From: Kribbella rubisoli
GTDB taxonomy: Bacteria; Actinomycetota; Actinomycetes; Propionibacteriales; Kribbellaceae
Assembly (NCBI RefSeq): GCF_004217145.1
Contig: NZ_SHKR01000015.1
Coordinates: 620,001 to 684,000 of the forward strand
Reading direction: 5' to 3'
Length of the DNA stretch: 64,000 nucleotides
Position 1 is the stretch's first letter. Each line of letters opens with the position of its first letter. Of this stretch, positions 8,284 through 18,300 are shown in pieces. Below the pieces are notes generated by a model. It saw only the letters and a list, made by a program, of their open reading frames with translations, searched no databases and had not been told where the DNA came from. The translations under genes were made by a program, and so were the position numbers.

Positions 8284-9339
8284 ATGCGCGTGATCAACCG
8301 ACATCCGGCCGCGCCCGGACGGACAGTTCGCATGGTGGTTGTCGGCCTGCGCTTCGGTCGGACCATGCTGCAGACGCTGGGCGGCTCGCCACGGATCGAC
8401 CTGGTCGGGGTGTGTGATCTCGATCAAGATCTGGCCGCTGCTGTCGCAGCCGACCAAGGGCTGCGCCACTACGCCGATCTCGACGAGATCCTGGCGGATC
8501 CGGATGTCGCCGCCGTTGGCCTGTTCACCTCACCGGTGGGCCGCGCCGCCCTGCTGTCCCGGATCGTCCGCGCCGGCAAACCCGTCGTCACCACCAAGCC
8601 TTTCGAGATCGATCCGGACCGGGCGCGTGCAGTCCTCGACGAGGCCCGGGATCGCGCCGTGGTGGTCCGCTTGAACTCGCCGAGTTCGTCCCCGACGACC
8701 GAGCTCGCACTCGTCGACCAATGGCGCGCGCAGCACGACCTCGGTCGGCCGATCGGTGCCCAGGCTGCCGTGTGGGCGTCGTACCAGGAGGCGCCGGATG
8801 GCAGTTGGTACGACGATCCGCTGCTCTGCCCGGCCGCGCCGATCACCCGCCTCGGGGTGTACCTGGTCAACGATCTGGTGCGGCTGATGGGGCCGGCGAA
8901 GCGAGTGCAGGTGCTGAGCAGCCGTGTCCGCACCGGGCGGCCGACGGCGGACAACGCTCAACTGGCGCTGACGTTTCAAGGCGGAGCGCTCGCGACCGTG
9001 TTCGCCTCCTTCTGTGTCGACGACGGGCTGGCGTACGGCAACGAGCTCACGGTGCACTACGAGCGCGGCACGGTCAGCCGAGCCCGCGCCGAGCAGCCGG
9101 GGATGGTCGACTTGATCCTGGTAAAGCAGGGCCAACCCGTTGAGACCTGCTCGGTGCCGGACATCCCCGACGGTGGTTACGACCTGGCCGAGTTCGTCTC
9201 GTCGGTCCGGTCGGGTGCGGTGATCTCCGCTGACGAAACTCGCCGGATCGTCGCCGGCGTTGCCGTCCTCGAGGCGGCCGGCCGGGCGGAGCGTTCGGGC
9301 GCGGTCGAAGTGGTGCGGCCAATCGGGTCGGAGCAGTAG
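8284..9339 (+). CDS. Gfo/Idh/MocA-family oxidoreductase
   Basis: A protein of about 351 residues. An N-terminal Rossmann fold starts RMVVVGLRFGRTMLQTLGG and includes the NAD-binding Asp in GVCDLDQDL. The family loop AGKPVVTTKPFEIDPDRARA carries the usual K-P pair of the active site. A C-terminal alpha/beta domain includes FQGGALATVFASFCVDDG. The family oxidises or reduces sugars, inositols and their acids with NAD(P). The start could be ATG 8284, GTG 8290 or ATG 8272; no Shine-Dalgarno is visible before any of them, in keeping with a leaderless mRNA. Its stop overlaps the GTG start of the next family member by one base. Confidence 0.8.
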   Translation: MRVINRHPAAPGRTVRMVVVGLRFGRTMLQTLGGSPRIDLVGVCDLDQDLAAAVAADQGLRHYADLDEILADPDVAAVGLFTSPVGRAALLSRIVRAGKPVVTTKPFEIDPDRARAVLDEARDRAVVVRLNSPSSSPTTELALVDQWRAQHDLGRPIGAQAAVWASYQEAPDGSWYDDPLLCPAAPITRLGVYLVNDLVRLMGPAKRVQVLSSRVRTGRPTADNAQLALTFQGGALATVFASFCVDDGLAYGNELTVHYERGTVSRARAEQPGMVDLILVKQGQPVETCSVPDIPDGGYDLAEFVSSVRSGAVISADETRRIVAGVAVLEAAGRAERSGAVEVVRPIGSEQ

Positions 9340-10340
9340 TGATCCCACCCATCGGTGTGGGCCTGTACGGCCACAACGGACACCAGCTCGATCTCTGCGG
9401 CGACCGCTACCCGAACGCACGGTTGGTCGCCGTCGCGCGGTTCGACCAGAAGCCGCTGCCGGACGGCTGGCAGGCCGATCCGGACATCCGCTCGTACGCG
9501 ACCTTGGCCGAGCTGCTTGCCGACCGTCGGGTCCAGCTCGTCTCGCTGTGCTCACCTCGACGTGTGGACCAGGCGCGTGACGCCATCGCCTGTCTGCGCG
9601 CCGGTCGGGCGGTGTACGCCGAGAAGCCGGCCGCCCTCACCGAGGACGAGCTCGACCGGATCACCGCGACGGCGGCAACAACGGGTATGCCGTTCCGGGA
9701 GATGGCCGGCACCGCGTTCCAGCCGCCGTACGCGACCGTTCGCAAACTGGTGGCGTCCGGCCGGATCGGCACCGTCGTCCAGGTGATGGTCCAGAAGTCG
9801 TACCCGTACCACTCCGGACGGCCGCTCGACGACGCAGTGGACGGAGGGCTCATCGGCTCGGCCGGTATTCACGCCATCCGCCTCATCGAGCACGTAGCCG
9901 GCGAGAGCATCGTGACCGTGGCCGGCAGCCGCGCACGGCTCGGCGGCCGTGAACTCGGGGCGTCCGGCCGGTTCACCACAGCGGCCACGCTCAACTTCAC
10001 GTTGGCGTCCGGCGGTGTCGCGACCGCCGCTCTCAACTACCTCAACCCACAGGGGACCGGGGTATGGGGCAACGACGAGCTGCGGATCTTTGGCACCGCC
10101 GGGCTCGTCGCGGTGTCGGCCGGCGGCGCGAGGACCCGGCTGGTCGTCGGTGCGGACGATCTTGGCCCGATCGACGACGACCCGGGCGTGCCGCGCGAGC
10201 CGCACCGCGACCTCTACTTCGACGCCTATCTCAACTACCTCGTCACCGGCGCTGCGATGCCGCTGTCGACGAGGGACGAACTGCACCCGACCAGGGTCGC
10301 GATCGAGGCGACCGAGATCACCCGAAAGGCCTGTCCATGA
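9339..10340 (+). CDS. Gfo/Idh/MocA-family oxidoreductase (second in operon)
   Basis: A 333-residue protein. It opens with IGVGLYGHNGHQLDLCGDRY, where an H/N-rich glycine loop replaces the usual GxGxxG, and continues with the family active-site segment AGRAVYAEKPAALTEDELDR. GLIGSAGIHAIRLIEHVAGE holds the conserved substrate-site His. The C-terminal half contains LNFTLASGGVATAALNYLNP. A single-base TAGTG overlap couples it to the preceding gene and an ATGA overlap to the esterase. The modified nucleotide-binding loop makes cofactor preference unsure. A dehydrogenase or glycosidase-like NAD-dependent role is possible, as both occur in the family. Confidence 0.78.
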   Translation: MIPPIGVGLYGHNGHQLDLCGDRYPNARLVAVARFDQKPLPDGWQADPDIRSYATLAELLADRRVQLVSLCSPRRVDQARDAIACLRAGRAVYAEKPAALTEDELDRITATAATTGMPFREMAGTAFQPPYATVRKLVASGRIGTVVQVMVQKSYPYHSGRPLDDAVDGGLIGSAGIHAIRLIEHVAGESIVTVAGSRARLGGRELGASGRFTTAATLNFTLASGGVATAALNYLNPQGTGVWGNDELRIFGTAGLVAVSAGGARTRLVVGADDLGPIDDDPGVPREPHRDLYFDAYLNYLVTGAAMPLSTRDELHPTRVAIEATEITRKACP

Positions 10341-10969
10341 CGATTCCGCTCCGCCGGGACACGACCGTGCTGTTCATCGGCGACAGCATCACCGACGCGG
10401 GCCGCAACCGCGACTACCCCGACTCGCTCGGTTCCGGGTATGCGGCAATGGCCGCGGGCTGGTTCGCCGCGACCAACCGCAGCCACAACCTGCACTTCTA
10501 CAACCGGGGCATCGGCGGCAACCGCACCGGCGATCTGCTCGAACGCTGGGAGGACGACTGCGTGTCCCTCGAGCCCGACGTCGTGTCGATCCTGGTCGGG
10601 GTCAACGACGTCCTCCGACGCTACGACAGCGACGACGTGACGTCGCTCGAGCAGTTCACCAGCAACTACCGGAGCATCCTGAGCCGTACTGCGGAACTGG
10701 GCGCGAAGGTCATCGTCATCGAGCCGTTCCTCGTCCCGGTCCGGCCCGAGATCTGGGCGTGGCGCGACGACCTCGATCCGAAACTGATCAGCGTCCGTCA
10801 GTTGGCCGCCGAGTTCGACGCGACGCTCCTTCCGGCGGACGGCCTGCTCGCTGCCGCCAGCGCCGACAGTGAACCGAAGGCCTGGGCGGGCGACGGTGTG
10901 CACCCGACCGTGGCCGGCCACGCCTTGCTCGCGCAGGCCTGGCTCGCCGCGACCCGGCCCGCTGCCTGA
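10337..10969 (+). CDS. SGNH/GDSL-family carbohydrate esterase-like hydrolase
   Basis: A 210-residue hydrolase with all four SGNH blocks: GDSIT at residues 15-19 (nucleophile Ser17), the Gly of GIGGNRTGD, GVNDVL with the Asn, and GDGVHPTVAG with the Asp-x-x-His pair. There is no signal peptide, so it acts in the cytoplasm. Close relatives de-acetylate sugars or oligosaccharides (rhamnogalacturonan acetylesterase type). It overlaps the upstream oxidoreductase by four bases and is followed 58 bases later by an epimerase gene, which fits removal of acetyl groups from imported sugars. Confidence 0.82.
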   Translation: MTIPLRRDTTVLFIGDSITDAGRNRDYPDSLGSGYAAMAAGWFAATNRSHNLHFYNRGIGGNRTGDLLERWEDDCVSLEPDVVSILVGVNDVLRRYDSDDVTSLEQFTSNYRSILSRTAELGAKVIVIEPFLVPVRPEIWAWRDDLDPKLISVRQLAAEFDATLLPADGLLAAASADSEPKAWAGDGVHPTVAGHALLAQAWLAATRPAA

Positions 10970-11027
10970 CCACCGACCCCCCATCACCCGGATCCCTGCC
11001 GGGTGGAATCCATCGATCGGAGACACC

Positions 11028-11789
11028 ATGCCCACCACCAATCCCCTGGGCGCCCAGCTCTACACCCTCCGCGACTACCCCGCCGATCGCACCGCCAGGT
11101 TCGCCGCGCTGGCCGCCGCGGGGTACGGCGCGGTCGAACAGCCCCGGGACGACAGCGTTCCGGCCGAGCAGCTCCGCGCCGAACTCGACGCGGCCGGCCT
11201 GACCGTCAGCAGCATCCACGCCAAGCCGGCCGAAGGATTCGCCGAGGCCGTCGCCACCGCGCGCGCCCTCGGCACGGACACGGTCATCCAGTCCATCGGC
11301 AACCGCGACGTGTGGACCGACGTCGACGCAGTTCGCGGTTACGCGCGCGAGCTCGGCGAGCTGAGTCGACGGCTCGCCGACGAAGGCATCCGCTTCGGCT
11401 ACCACAACCACCAGTTCGAGCTGGCCGAGCTGGAGGGCCGTACCGCACTGGAGATCTTCGCCGACGAGCTTCCGGCCGGAATGATTCTTGAGATCGACAC
11501 CTACTGGGCGGCTGTCGGCGGACAGGATGTACCGACGCTGCTCGACCGGTTGGGCGATCGGGTGCGGTTGCTGCATCTGAAGGACGGCCCGGCGCGCGAC
11601 TCGGTCGCGCCGATGACCGCCCTCGGCGCGGGAACACTTCCGGTCGCCGACATCATCGCCGCCTGCCCATCGGCAGAGTGGCACATCGTCGAGTTGGATG
11701 CCTGCGCGACGGATGTGCTGTCCGCCCTCGTCGACAGCGCCGACTGGCTGTTCGACAACGGCCTGGCGGATCGGAACGTCACCGCATGA
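11028..11789 (+). CDS. Sugar phosphate isomerase/epimerase family protein
   Basis: A 253-residue TIM-barrel protein starting MPTTNPLGAQLYTLRD, with ATCGGAGA upstream. Metal and substrate strands are recognisable as IRFGYHNHQFELAEL (conserved H-N-H), ILEIDTYWAAVGG, VRLLHLKDG and the terminal WHIVELDACATD. The H-N-H and D-T-Y-W motifs are typical of the group annotated as xylose-isomerase-like sugar epimerases, often adjacent to Gfo/Idh oxidoreductases acting through keto-sugar intermediates. An ATGA overlap joins it to the truncated Gfo/Idh gene. Confidence 0.82.
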   Translation: MPTTNPLGAQLYTLRDYPADRTARFAALAAAGYGAVEQPRDDSVPAEQLRAELDAAGLTVSSIHAKPAEGFAEAVATARALGTDTVIQSIGNRDVWTDVDAVRGYARELGELSRRLADEGIRFGYHNHQFELAELEGRTALEIFADELPAGMILEIDTYWAAVGGQDVPTLLDRLGDRVRLLHLKDGPARDSVAPMTALGAGTLPVADIIAACPSAEWHIVELDACATDVLSALVDSADWLFDNGLADRNVTA

Positions 11790-12241
11790 CCAGCCGTCCG
11801 GGCGGGCTGGCCGTCGTCGGCTGTGGCGGTGCCAGCGATCAGTATCTGGCCAATCTGATCTCGTCGACGTCGACGGTGTTCAGCTTCGATTCGACACTGC
11901 GCCGTACTGGGATCGTCGAGATGACCGGGACCGGGGGCACGCTCGTCGCGCCGGACTCGAACGGATTCGGCGGATCGTCATTCGTGCATCGGCCAGGTGC
12001 CGGTGAGCCGGAGGAGGTACCGGCGGTCGGCACCACCGCCGGCCGGGGGATCGGCGTGGTCGACGTGGTCCAGGCGATCGGCGACCAACGTCGGCACCGC
12101 GCGGCGGCCGACCTCGCCGAGCACGTCCTGAAGATCATGTCGGCGATCGAGGACTCCGCGGCGAGCCGGTCGACTGTCGAGCTCCTGTCGACGTTCGATC
12201 CGGTCGATCCGACGTGGGATCCGACGGTCCGGGGACCCTGA
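11786..12241 (+). pseudogene. Gfo/Idh/MocA oxidoreductase with a large internal in-frame deletion
   Basis: The 151-codon frame joins a family N terminus, LAVVGCGGASDQYLANLISS, directly to a family C terminus, FDSTLRRTGIVEMTGTGGTL, near bases 11855-11880. It ends in the usual tail of the group (GRGIGVVDVVQAIGD, DSAASRSTVELLSTF). A normal member has about 350 residues, so roughly 200 residues covering most of the Rossmann fold and the active-site Lys are gone while the frame is kept. It still starts within the stop of the epimerase gene. It cannot bind NAD as a normal member would and is most likely non-functional. Confidence 0.7.
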
Positions 12242-12246
12242 CCATG

Positions 12247-13107
12247 TCACTCGATGCCGGCACGGTGCGCCCGTCGATAGTCGCGCGGAGTCAGGTGTTT
12301 CAGCTCGCGGAATCGGCGATTGAAGTTCGACAGGTTGGCGTAACCGCTTCGAGTCGCCACCTCCGTAATCGGGAGCTCGGTGGTGATCAGTAACTGGCAG
12401 GCGGTGTCCACCCGTAGTTGGCTGATGTAGTCCGTGAGAGTCAGGCCCATGGCCCGACGGAAGAATCGGCTGAACGACGTCGGAGCCATGTGGACCAGAC
12501 CCGCGACCTCCGCCAGCCCGACCTGGCGGGTGTGTTCCTGTCGCAGATAACCGCAGATCTTGTCGATGCGGCTGCGCAGGGCTGTATCGGGGCCGGCTGT
12601 GTAGCCCGGGCCACTGATCGCCTGCCGCTCTGCTGAGCACGAGACCAACTGGAGAGCTTCGAGCACGCAGATCGTCTGAGCAGCCGGGCTGTCGAGCGTC
12701 GGCAGTTCCGCGAGGACGTCCTGGACCCGTGCAGGAGCCGGGCTGAACAACACACCGCGTGTGGCCGAGGCAAGCAGTGCGGCGATGTCGCTGAACTGGG
12801 GCAGGGCGAAGAATCCCGGGCCGAGGAAGTCCTCGCGGAACTGCGCGACGGTAGCCTCGGCCGGGCACTCCGGGTCTGGTTCGGACGCGAAGGTGTGCGG
12901 CAGATCTGGCCCGAGCAGGACCAGATCGCCGGGCTGGTAGGGCTGGACGCTGGTACCCACGTAGCGCGTACCAGCGCCCTTCGTGATGAGAGTCAGTTCG
13001 TACTCCTGGTGGAAGTGCCAGGAGAAGTCGAGGGCCGCCTGGCGCCGGATGAACCACTTGAACGTGGTGCCGTCGGGCGTGCCCGGCATTTCGTGGCGTG
13101 GCTTCAC
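12247..13107 (-). CDS. AraC-family transcriptional regulator with cupin sensor domain
   Basis: A 286-residue regulator. The N-terminal cupin-type domain shows WHFHQEYELTLITKGAGTRY and YQPGDLVLLGPDLPHTF. The C-terminal pair of helix-turn-helix motifs (about 185-280) contains VGLAEVAGLVHMAPTSFSRF and ELPITEVATRSGYANLSNF, ending in LTPRDYRRAH, the standard AraC/XylS close. Members with a cupin domain usually activate adjacent sugar-use genes on binding a sugar. It converges on the truncated oxidoreductase (5-base gap) and is divergent from the dioxygenase gene, its most likely target. Confidence 0.88.
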   Translation of the reverse strand: MKPRHEMPGTPDGTTFKWFIRRQAALDFSWHFHQEYELTLITKGAGTRYVGTSVQPYQPGDLVLLGPDLPHTFASEPDPECPAEATVAQFREDFLGPGFFALPQFSDIAALLASATRGVLFSPAPARVQDVLAELPTLDSPAAQTICVLEALQLVSCSAERQAISGPGYTAGPDTALRSRIDKICGYLRQEHTRQVGLAEVAGLVHMAPTSFSRFFRRAMGLTLTDYISQLRVDTACQLLITTELPITEVATRSGYANLSNFNRRFRELKHLTPRDYRRAHRAGIE

Positions 13108-13137
13108 CTCGGGCCCCTGAATCGCCCGGAAGGACCA

Positions 13138-13192
13138 GGGGTCATTTGCGTATCAGTTCTGGGCAACGGCTGCGTGGCCGCGGGATGACCCC
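13138..13192. promoter_or_regulatory. Inverted repeat between AraC and dioxygenase genes
   Basis: GGGGTCAT at 13138-13145 and ATGACCCC at 13185-13192 are exact reverse complements 39 bases apart in the 137-base divergent region. They could be two half-sites of a looping or dimeric regulator. AraC proteins more often use direct repeats, so this is weak evidence. Confidence 0.25.
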
Positions 13193-13244
13193 GGTGGAAG
13201 GGTTGAAGCCGATCCCAGCCCTTCTGTTCGAGGAGCGAAGCCTG

Positions 13245-14078
13245 ATGAGCACTCCCGCCACGACAATCTCCACGGAGCTCGATCGACCGTATCCGCTGGC
13301 CGAGACCGCCGCCGCCGACTTCGCGCACGACGGCTTCGTGCATCTGCCGGATGTGCTTTCGCCGGAGATCATCGAGCATTTCGAGCCAACCGTCACCAAC
13401 GAGGTCATCCGGCTGAACACGCAGCACCTCCCGCTCGAGAAACGCAATGCGTACGGGAAAGCTTTCGTGCAGGTGACGAACCTCTGGGAGCACCACGCGA
13501 CAGTCCGGGAGCTCGTGTACTCCCAGCGACTCGCCGGCATCGCCGCGCGGCTGCTGGGAGTGCACGCCGTCCGCCTCTATCACGATCAGGCGCTCTACAA
13601 AGAGCCCAGCAGCGGTATCACCCCTTGGCACGCTGACCAGTACTACTGGCCGCTGTCCAGTGACCGCGTCTGCACGATCTGGTTGCCGCTGCAGGAGACG
13701 CCTCTGGAGATGGGCCCGCTGGGCTTTGCCCGCGGCAGTCACAATTTCTCCTACGGCCGTGACCTGCAGATCAGCGACGAGTCGGAGGCCAAACTCAAAC
13801 AGGCCGTCGCGGAGCAGCAGTTCGAGGATGTCGTCGAACCGTTCGCGCTGGGCGACGCCAGCTTCCACCGCGGCTGGACCTTCCATCATGCGGGCCCGAA
13901 CCTCGGTACGCTTCCCCGCCGGGTGTTGACGATCATCTACATGGACGCGGACATCCGGGTCGCCGAGCCGGTGAACAGCCACCAGGCCAGCGACCGCCAG
14001 TGGATGCCCGGTGCCGAGGTCGGGCAGATCCCGGACACTCCGCGGAACCCGGTGCTGTACGACGAGCGACGCCGGTGA
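13245..14078 (+). CDS. Phytanoyl-CoA dioxygenase (PhyH)-family protein
   Basis: A 277-residue Fe(II)/2-oxoglutarate-type oxygenase starting at the ATG at 13245, with GAGGAG upstream. The iron-binding facial triad is visible: H129 and D131 in WHADQYYW and the distal His in WTFHHAGPN (about 214-215). An Arg shortly after (LPRRV, about 225) is suited to 2-oxoglutarate. GPLGFARGSHNFSYG is the usual strand before the distal site. Substrate unknown; in sugar clusters these enzymes hydroxylate unusual sugar or lipid-linked substrates. It is divergent from the AraC gene and probably under its control. Confidence 0.8.
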   Translation: MSTPATTISTELDRPYPLAETAAADFAHDGFVHLPDVLSPEIIEHFEPTVTNEVIRLNTQHLPLEKRNAYGKAFVQVTNLWEHHATVRELVYSQRLAGIAARLLGVHAVRLYHDQALYKEPSSGITPWHADQYYWPLSSDRVCTIWLPLQETPLEMGPLGFARGSHNFSYGRDLQISDESEAKLKQAVAEQQFEDVVEPFALGDASFHRGWTFHHAGPNLGTLPRRVLTIIYMDADIRVAEPVNSHQASDRQWMPGAEVGQIPDTPRNPVLYDERRR

Positions 14079-14089
14079 CTCTTGCCAAG

Positions 14090-14102
14090 GTATGTGACAT
14101 TC
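14090..14102. promoter_or_regulatory. GTAT-N5-ATTC candidate GntR operator
   Basis: GTATGTGACATTC differs from the site at 8248-8260 at one base. It lies 113 bases before the oxidoreductase start at 14216, in an intergenic stretch of 137 bases, where a -35-like TGTGAC is embedded. This suggests the same regulator controls the next operon. Confidence 0.45.
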
Positions 14103-14215
14103 CATAACGATGAATCCTAGATGCTACCGTCATCCGCGGAGATGGGACCTGAGATGAGTGTCGAGGTTTTCGCCCAACGGAGCGCCGGGCTCGTGCCGGG
14201 CCGGGCGGCGGCGAT

Positions 14216-15310
14216 ATGAGCTACGTAGCGGTGGAGGTCCATCCGCACCCGAACATTCACGTCGGGGTCGTCGGAGTCGGCTGGATGGGGCGCTTCCACG
14301 CGACGACAGTCGCCGAGAAAGTCCCCGGCCTCGTCCTCGAGGCCATCGCCGACCCCGACGAGGCGGCCACGACAGCCCTGGCGCGCAGGCTAGGGGTCAG
14401 GAAGGTGACGGCGGACGCCGCCACTGTCTTCTCCGATCCAGCTGTCGATGCGGTCATCATCGCGTCGCCGCCACGGTTTCATCCGGTCCAGATGAAACAG
14501 GCGAGCGCGGCCGGCCAGGCGATCTTCTGCGAGAAGCCGGCCGGGCTGAACCTGCCTGACCTCGACGCCGGGCTCGCTGAGGTGGCAAGGGCGGAAACAC
14601 CGCTGCAGATCGGCTTCAACCGGCGGTATTCCGCCGGGTTCTCCCGTGCGCACCAACTGGTCTGTCAGAACGCTGTGGGTACGCCGCACCTGTTGCGCTC
14701 GCTCACGCGCGACCCCGCACCGCTCGTCCCCGAGACGATCAAGCGCAACGCCATCTTCATCGAGACGCTCATCCACGACTTCGACATGCTCAACTGGTTC
14801 AACAGTGGATCGGTGGCCATCGACGTTCGTACGGTCGCCGACGCATTGATCCGGCCCGACTACGCCAGTACAGGCTTCCTGGACACAGCCCTGGTCACCA
14901 TTCGTTACGACAACGGTGCGCTTGCTACGGCGGAGGCGAGCCTGCAGACCAGCTATGGCTACGACGTGCGGCTGGAGGTCTTCGGTCCCGACGGGATGGT
15001 GACGGCCGGGGGTGCGCCGCAGCCCGACACTCGCTGGTACGGCGCACACGGATCGACCGCCGGTGCCGCGCAGCGCAACATCGAAATCTTCCATGACGCT
15101 TACGTCGCGGAGCTCACCGACTTTCGCGATCTCGTCCGGGCGTGGCGGGCAGGTCGCGACCTCGCCGAGTTCACCGCGGGCCGCACGGCCATGGCCGGCG
15201 GCAACGACGTGCGGGAGGCGCTCGCCATTGCTCAGGCGGCAATCGACTCCCATGAGTCAGGCACGGCTGTCGCAGTCGAACACGCCGCAACCGAAGAGGC
15301 GCCGAGGTGA
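14216..15310 (+). CDS. Gfo/Idh/MocA-family oxidoreductase (inositol 2-dehydrogenase-like)
   Basis: A 364-residue protein with the full family plan: Rossmann loop VGVVGVGWMGRFHATTV, NAD-selecting Asp in LEAIADPDEA, active-site AIFCEKPAGLNLPDLDA, LQIGFNRRYSAGFSRAHQ, and FIETLIHDFDMLNWF with the catalytic His-Asp. It ends with the dimerisation sheet RYDNGALATAEASLQTSYGY. The FNRR-Y and HDFDM patterns are those of myo-inositol/scyllo-inositol-type dehydrogenases, though substrate cannot be fixed from sequence. The stop overlaps the GTG start of the giant heparinase-like gene (GTGA), so the two are translationally coupled. Confidence 0.85.
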   Translation: MSYVAVEVHPHPNIHVGVVGVGWMGRFHATTVAEKVPGLVLEAIADPDEAATTALARRLGVRKVTADAATVFSDPAVDAVIIASPPRFHPVQMKQASAAGQAIFCEKPAGLNLPDLDAGLAEVARAETPLQIGFNRRYSAGFSRAHQLVCQNAVGTPHLLRSLTRDPAPLVPETIKRNAIFIETLIHDFDMLNWFNSGSVAIDVRTVADALIRPDYASTGFLDTALVTIRYDNGALATAEASLQTSYGYDVRLEVFGPDGMVTAGGAPQPDTRWYGAHGSTAGAAQRNIEIFHDAYVAELTDFRDLVRAWRAGRDLAEFTAGRTAMAGGNDVREALAIAQAAIDSHESGTAVAVEHAATEEAPR

Positions 15311-18300
15311 CCGTCCGAGTTCGCAGAGATCCCCAGGTCATCGAGGTCGTCCTGTCCGACGAACTGCGTCACCCGCGCTTCTCCTGGCCTGTCTCTCGAG
15401 TCGCGGTGCCGGTCGAATTCGGTGCTGGCTGGGACTTGGGCGCCGGCCTGGTCGCGTCGTACGACGGCAGACCGGTGCCGGTCCAGCTCACCGAGGTGCT
15501 GGGAGCGGGAACGGAGTCGGCCAGCGCAACGGTGCATCTGCTCTCCGACTTGCCCGCTGGTGCCACACGTACCTTTCGGCTGGAGCGTGGCACAGCGACC
15601 GATACGGCACCTGCGAGCGGCCCTCGCGTCCATCCGCAGGGGGACGAGACGGTCCTCGACAACGGACGGATCAGGGTCGCGTTGCCCGCATCTGGCGGCC
15701 CGTCCGCCGACGCACCGCTGCTGCGAATCGGCAATCCCAGCCAGTGGCTCGGTTGTGCTCGGCTCACCGCGGTGGGCACACCGATCCGAGTGGACGTACG
15801 CCAGGTCCACCAGGGTCCGGTCTTCGTCGAGTACGCCATGGATTTCCGCTTCGACGACGGTCGCCGCTATCAGCTGTCGGTTCGGCTGACGGCCGGCCTG
15901 GAGTTCGTCGAGCTCGACGAACGCATCGACGGTTTCGGGCCGAAGGACGACGTCGCGCTGGAGTTCGACTGGGACGCGATCGGCTGGACCCATCGGTACT
16001 GCGCCAACCGGCCGGATGGCCCGATCGAAGCGGACGGCACCGGGTACGGCGATTTCGCCTGGGAGCCGGTCGGCAAGGACCTGGGTCCGGGCGGCGCCCT
16101 GCCCATCGAGCTGATGCCTTATCACAGTTGGCTGAGCTGGTGGAGACTACCGGCGGCGGCATTCTGGGCAGAGCCGCAGGACGTGTCGCTCGGGGTGTTT
16201 ATCACCGATCACGACCGGTGGGACGACGGCGAATGGGCCATCTGGGGCTCGTCGGCCACAGTTGCCGGCCGGTTCGCTTTCGACGGTGGACGCCTGCGCT
16301 GGCGGTTTCCGCTGGCGGCCGGCACCCGTGCCTTCGCTGTCGCCACTTATCCGCACGCTCAGGACGTGGGGACCGTGACGCGTACCGGAATACCGCTCAC
16401 TCACATCGACACGCTGTATCGCTGGAACGGTTGGCTTCCACTGAACAAGGTGAAGGACTGGGCTCTGGACCATGTCGAGCCGGCCTCCACTTACCCCCGA
16501 TTCTTCGACACCGCGTACCACGAGCTGTCGACGGACCGGCGGGAGTTGCTGCGCGACCTGATCGCCCGGGACGCAGACACCCTCAACTCCATCCCTGACG
16601 GTAGTCCGCGTGCCAACCATGGCCCGACGCCGGTCGGCTCGCGCGAGGTCTCGAAGCTGCTGGTCCCGCTCTTCGACGAAACCGCCGGCGGCATGCCTGA
16701 AGCCGAGCGGCGCGATCTCGGCGCGGCATTGCAGTTCCTCAGCTACGTGTTCGAGGACGAAACGCTGATGCCCGTCCGCAGGATGCTGGCGGGCCACCCG
16801 AACTTCCTCACCGACGTTCTCGCGGTGGTGGCGGCGCTGCCCGTCCTCTTTCCGAACCACCCCGACGCACAGCGGATGGCCGACCATTTCGAGCGAGCCA
16901 TCGCACTGAATCTCAAATACCACGTCCGACCGGATGTGCCGGGCTGGCAGGCCCAGGGCGGCCGATGGACAGAAAATCTGGCCTGTTATGTGTGGGGACC
17001 GGTCGACCTGCTGGTGCAGTTCGGGCATCTGCTTCGCCGGCTATTCGACGGACGCAACCGGCTGGCCCGGCCGGAGACCTCGGCGCTTGGCTACTGGCTG
17101 CTCAACACGCTCTCTGCGCCGATGAGCCGGTACGGAGGCGTGCGGACCCTGCCCCCGCAGGGTGCGCACGCCCACGGGCGGAAACCGGCCCGCTCGCTCC
17201 GGGTGCTCGGCCAGGAACTGGCGAATTACGATCCGCTGCTCGCGGAGTATCTGCTGTGGGCGGCCCCGCCGGGTACCGAGGAGCGTGAACCGCGCCGGCC
17301 GACCAGTTACGACACGTGGAGCCAGCTCCAATCCGGCGACTGGTTCGACAACGCGGGCACCGACCCGGAGCTCGAATCGGCGAAGTTCACCGGCTACGGG
17401 TTCGTGCTGCGGGCAGCTGTCGGTACACCCGACGAGGTCACCGTTTATCTGCAGCAGCTTGACGCCGGCCCTAACTACCGATGGGGTCGCGCCGCCCAGG
17501 GCGGCAACGGCGTCGTGTATTACTACGCGGCCGGTCGCCGGTACAGCTCCAACAACGTCGAGGATGTGGGCGACCTGATCCGCGGCGACGTGGAGCGGTG
17601 CTCGAACTTCGGGGTTCTGAAGCCCGGTGGTTATCGGGAGCTGGGGCCGTACCGCAGTGTCGGCATGAACGATCTGACCGAGCCTCTCCACGACCTGGGC
17701 TTCGCCCAGTTCGCCCGGGTACACGCCGGGCGTTCAGCTGCGCCCGACTACACCTCGCGCAGCGTACTGCTCTCTGGCGCCGACTACATCGTGCTCTTCG
17801 ACCAGGTCCAGGGCGGGGTGCGGGGCCGATTCTCGTGGTTCGTCGACGAGGAGGATCCGTTCCCGTCGATCGTCCAAGTCATGCCCGGCGCCACACCGGC
17901 ACCCGTTCCGCCGGAGCCGAACCCTGATGGCCGCGACAATGCCGATCACCCCTGGCGGCCGACCAACGGCCGCTACTACGACGGTATCGGCAACTTTCTC
18001 ACGGTGGTCAGTCATCTCGATGACGTCGAGGCCACCGCGACGCCGTACGGCTGTGTGGTGCTGGCGCGGGACCGCGAGGATCTGGTGTTCTGCGCCGCCA
18101 CGCCGCGGCAGTATCACGATGAGCACGGTGTGACGTTCGAGGGCACCGCCGGCATCGTGCGTCGCCACGCCGGCAACCACTACGAGGCTGCGTTGTTCGC
18201 GGGTACCCACGTCGGCGTTCCAGGATTCTCCGCCGTCACCGACGGCACCGTGGCGATCAGCGTCAGCACCGACGGAGATCTCCACGGAGCGGTCAGTGCG

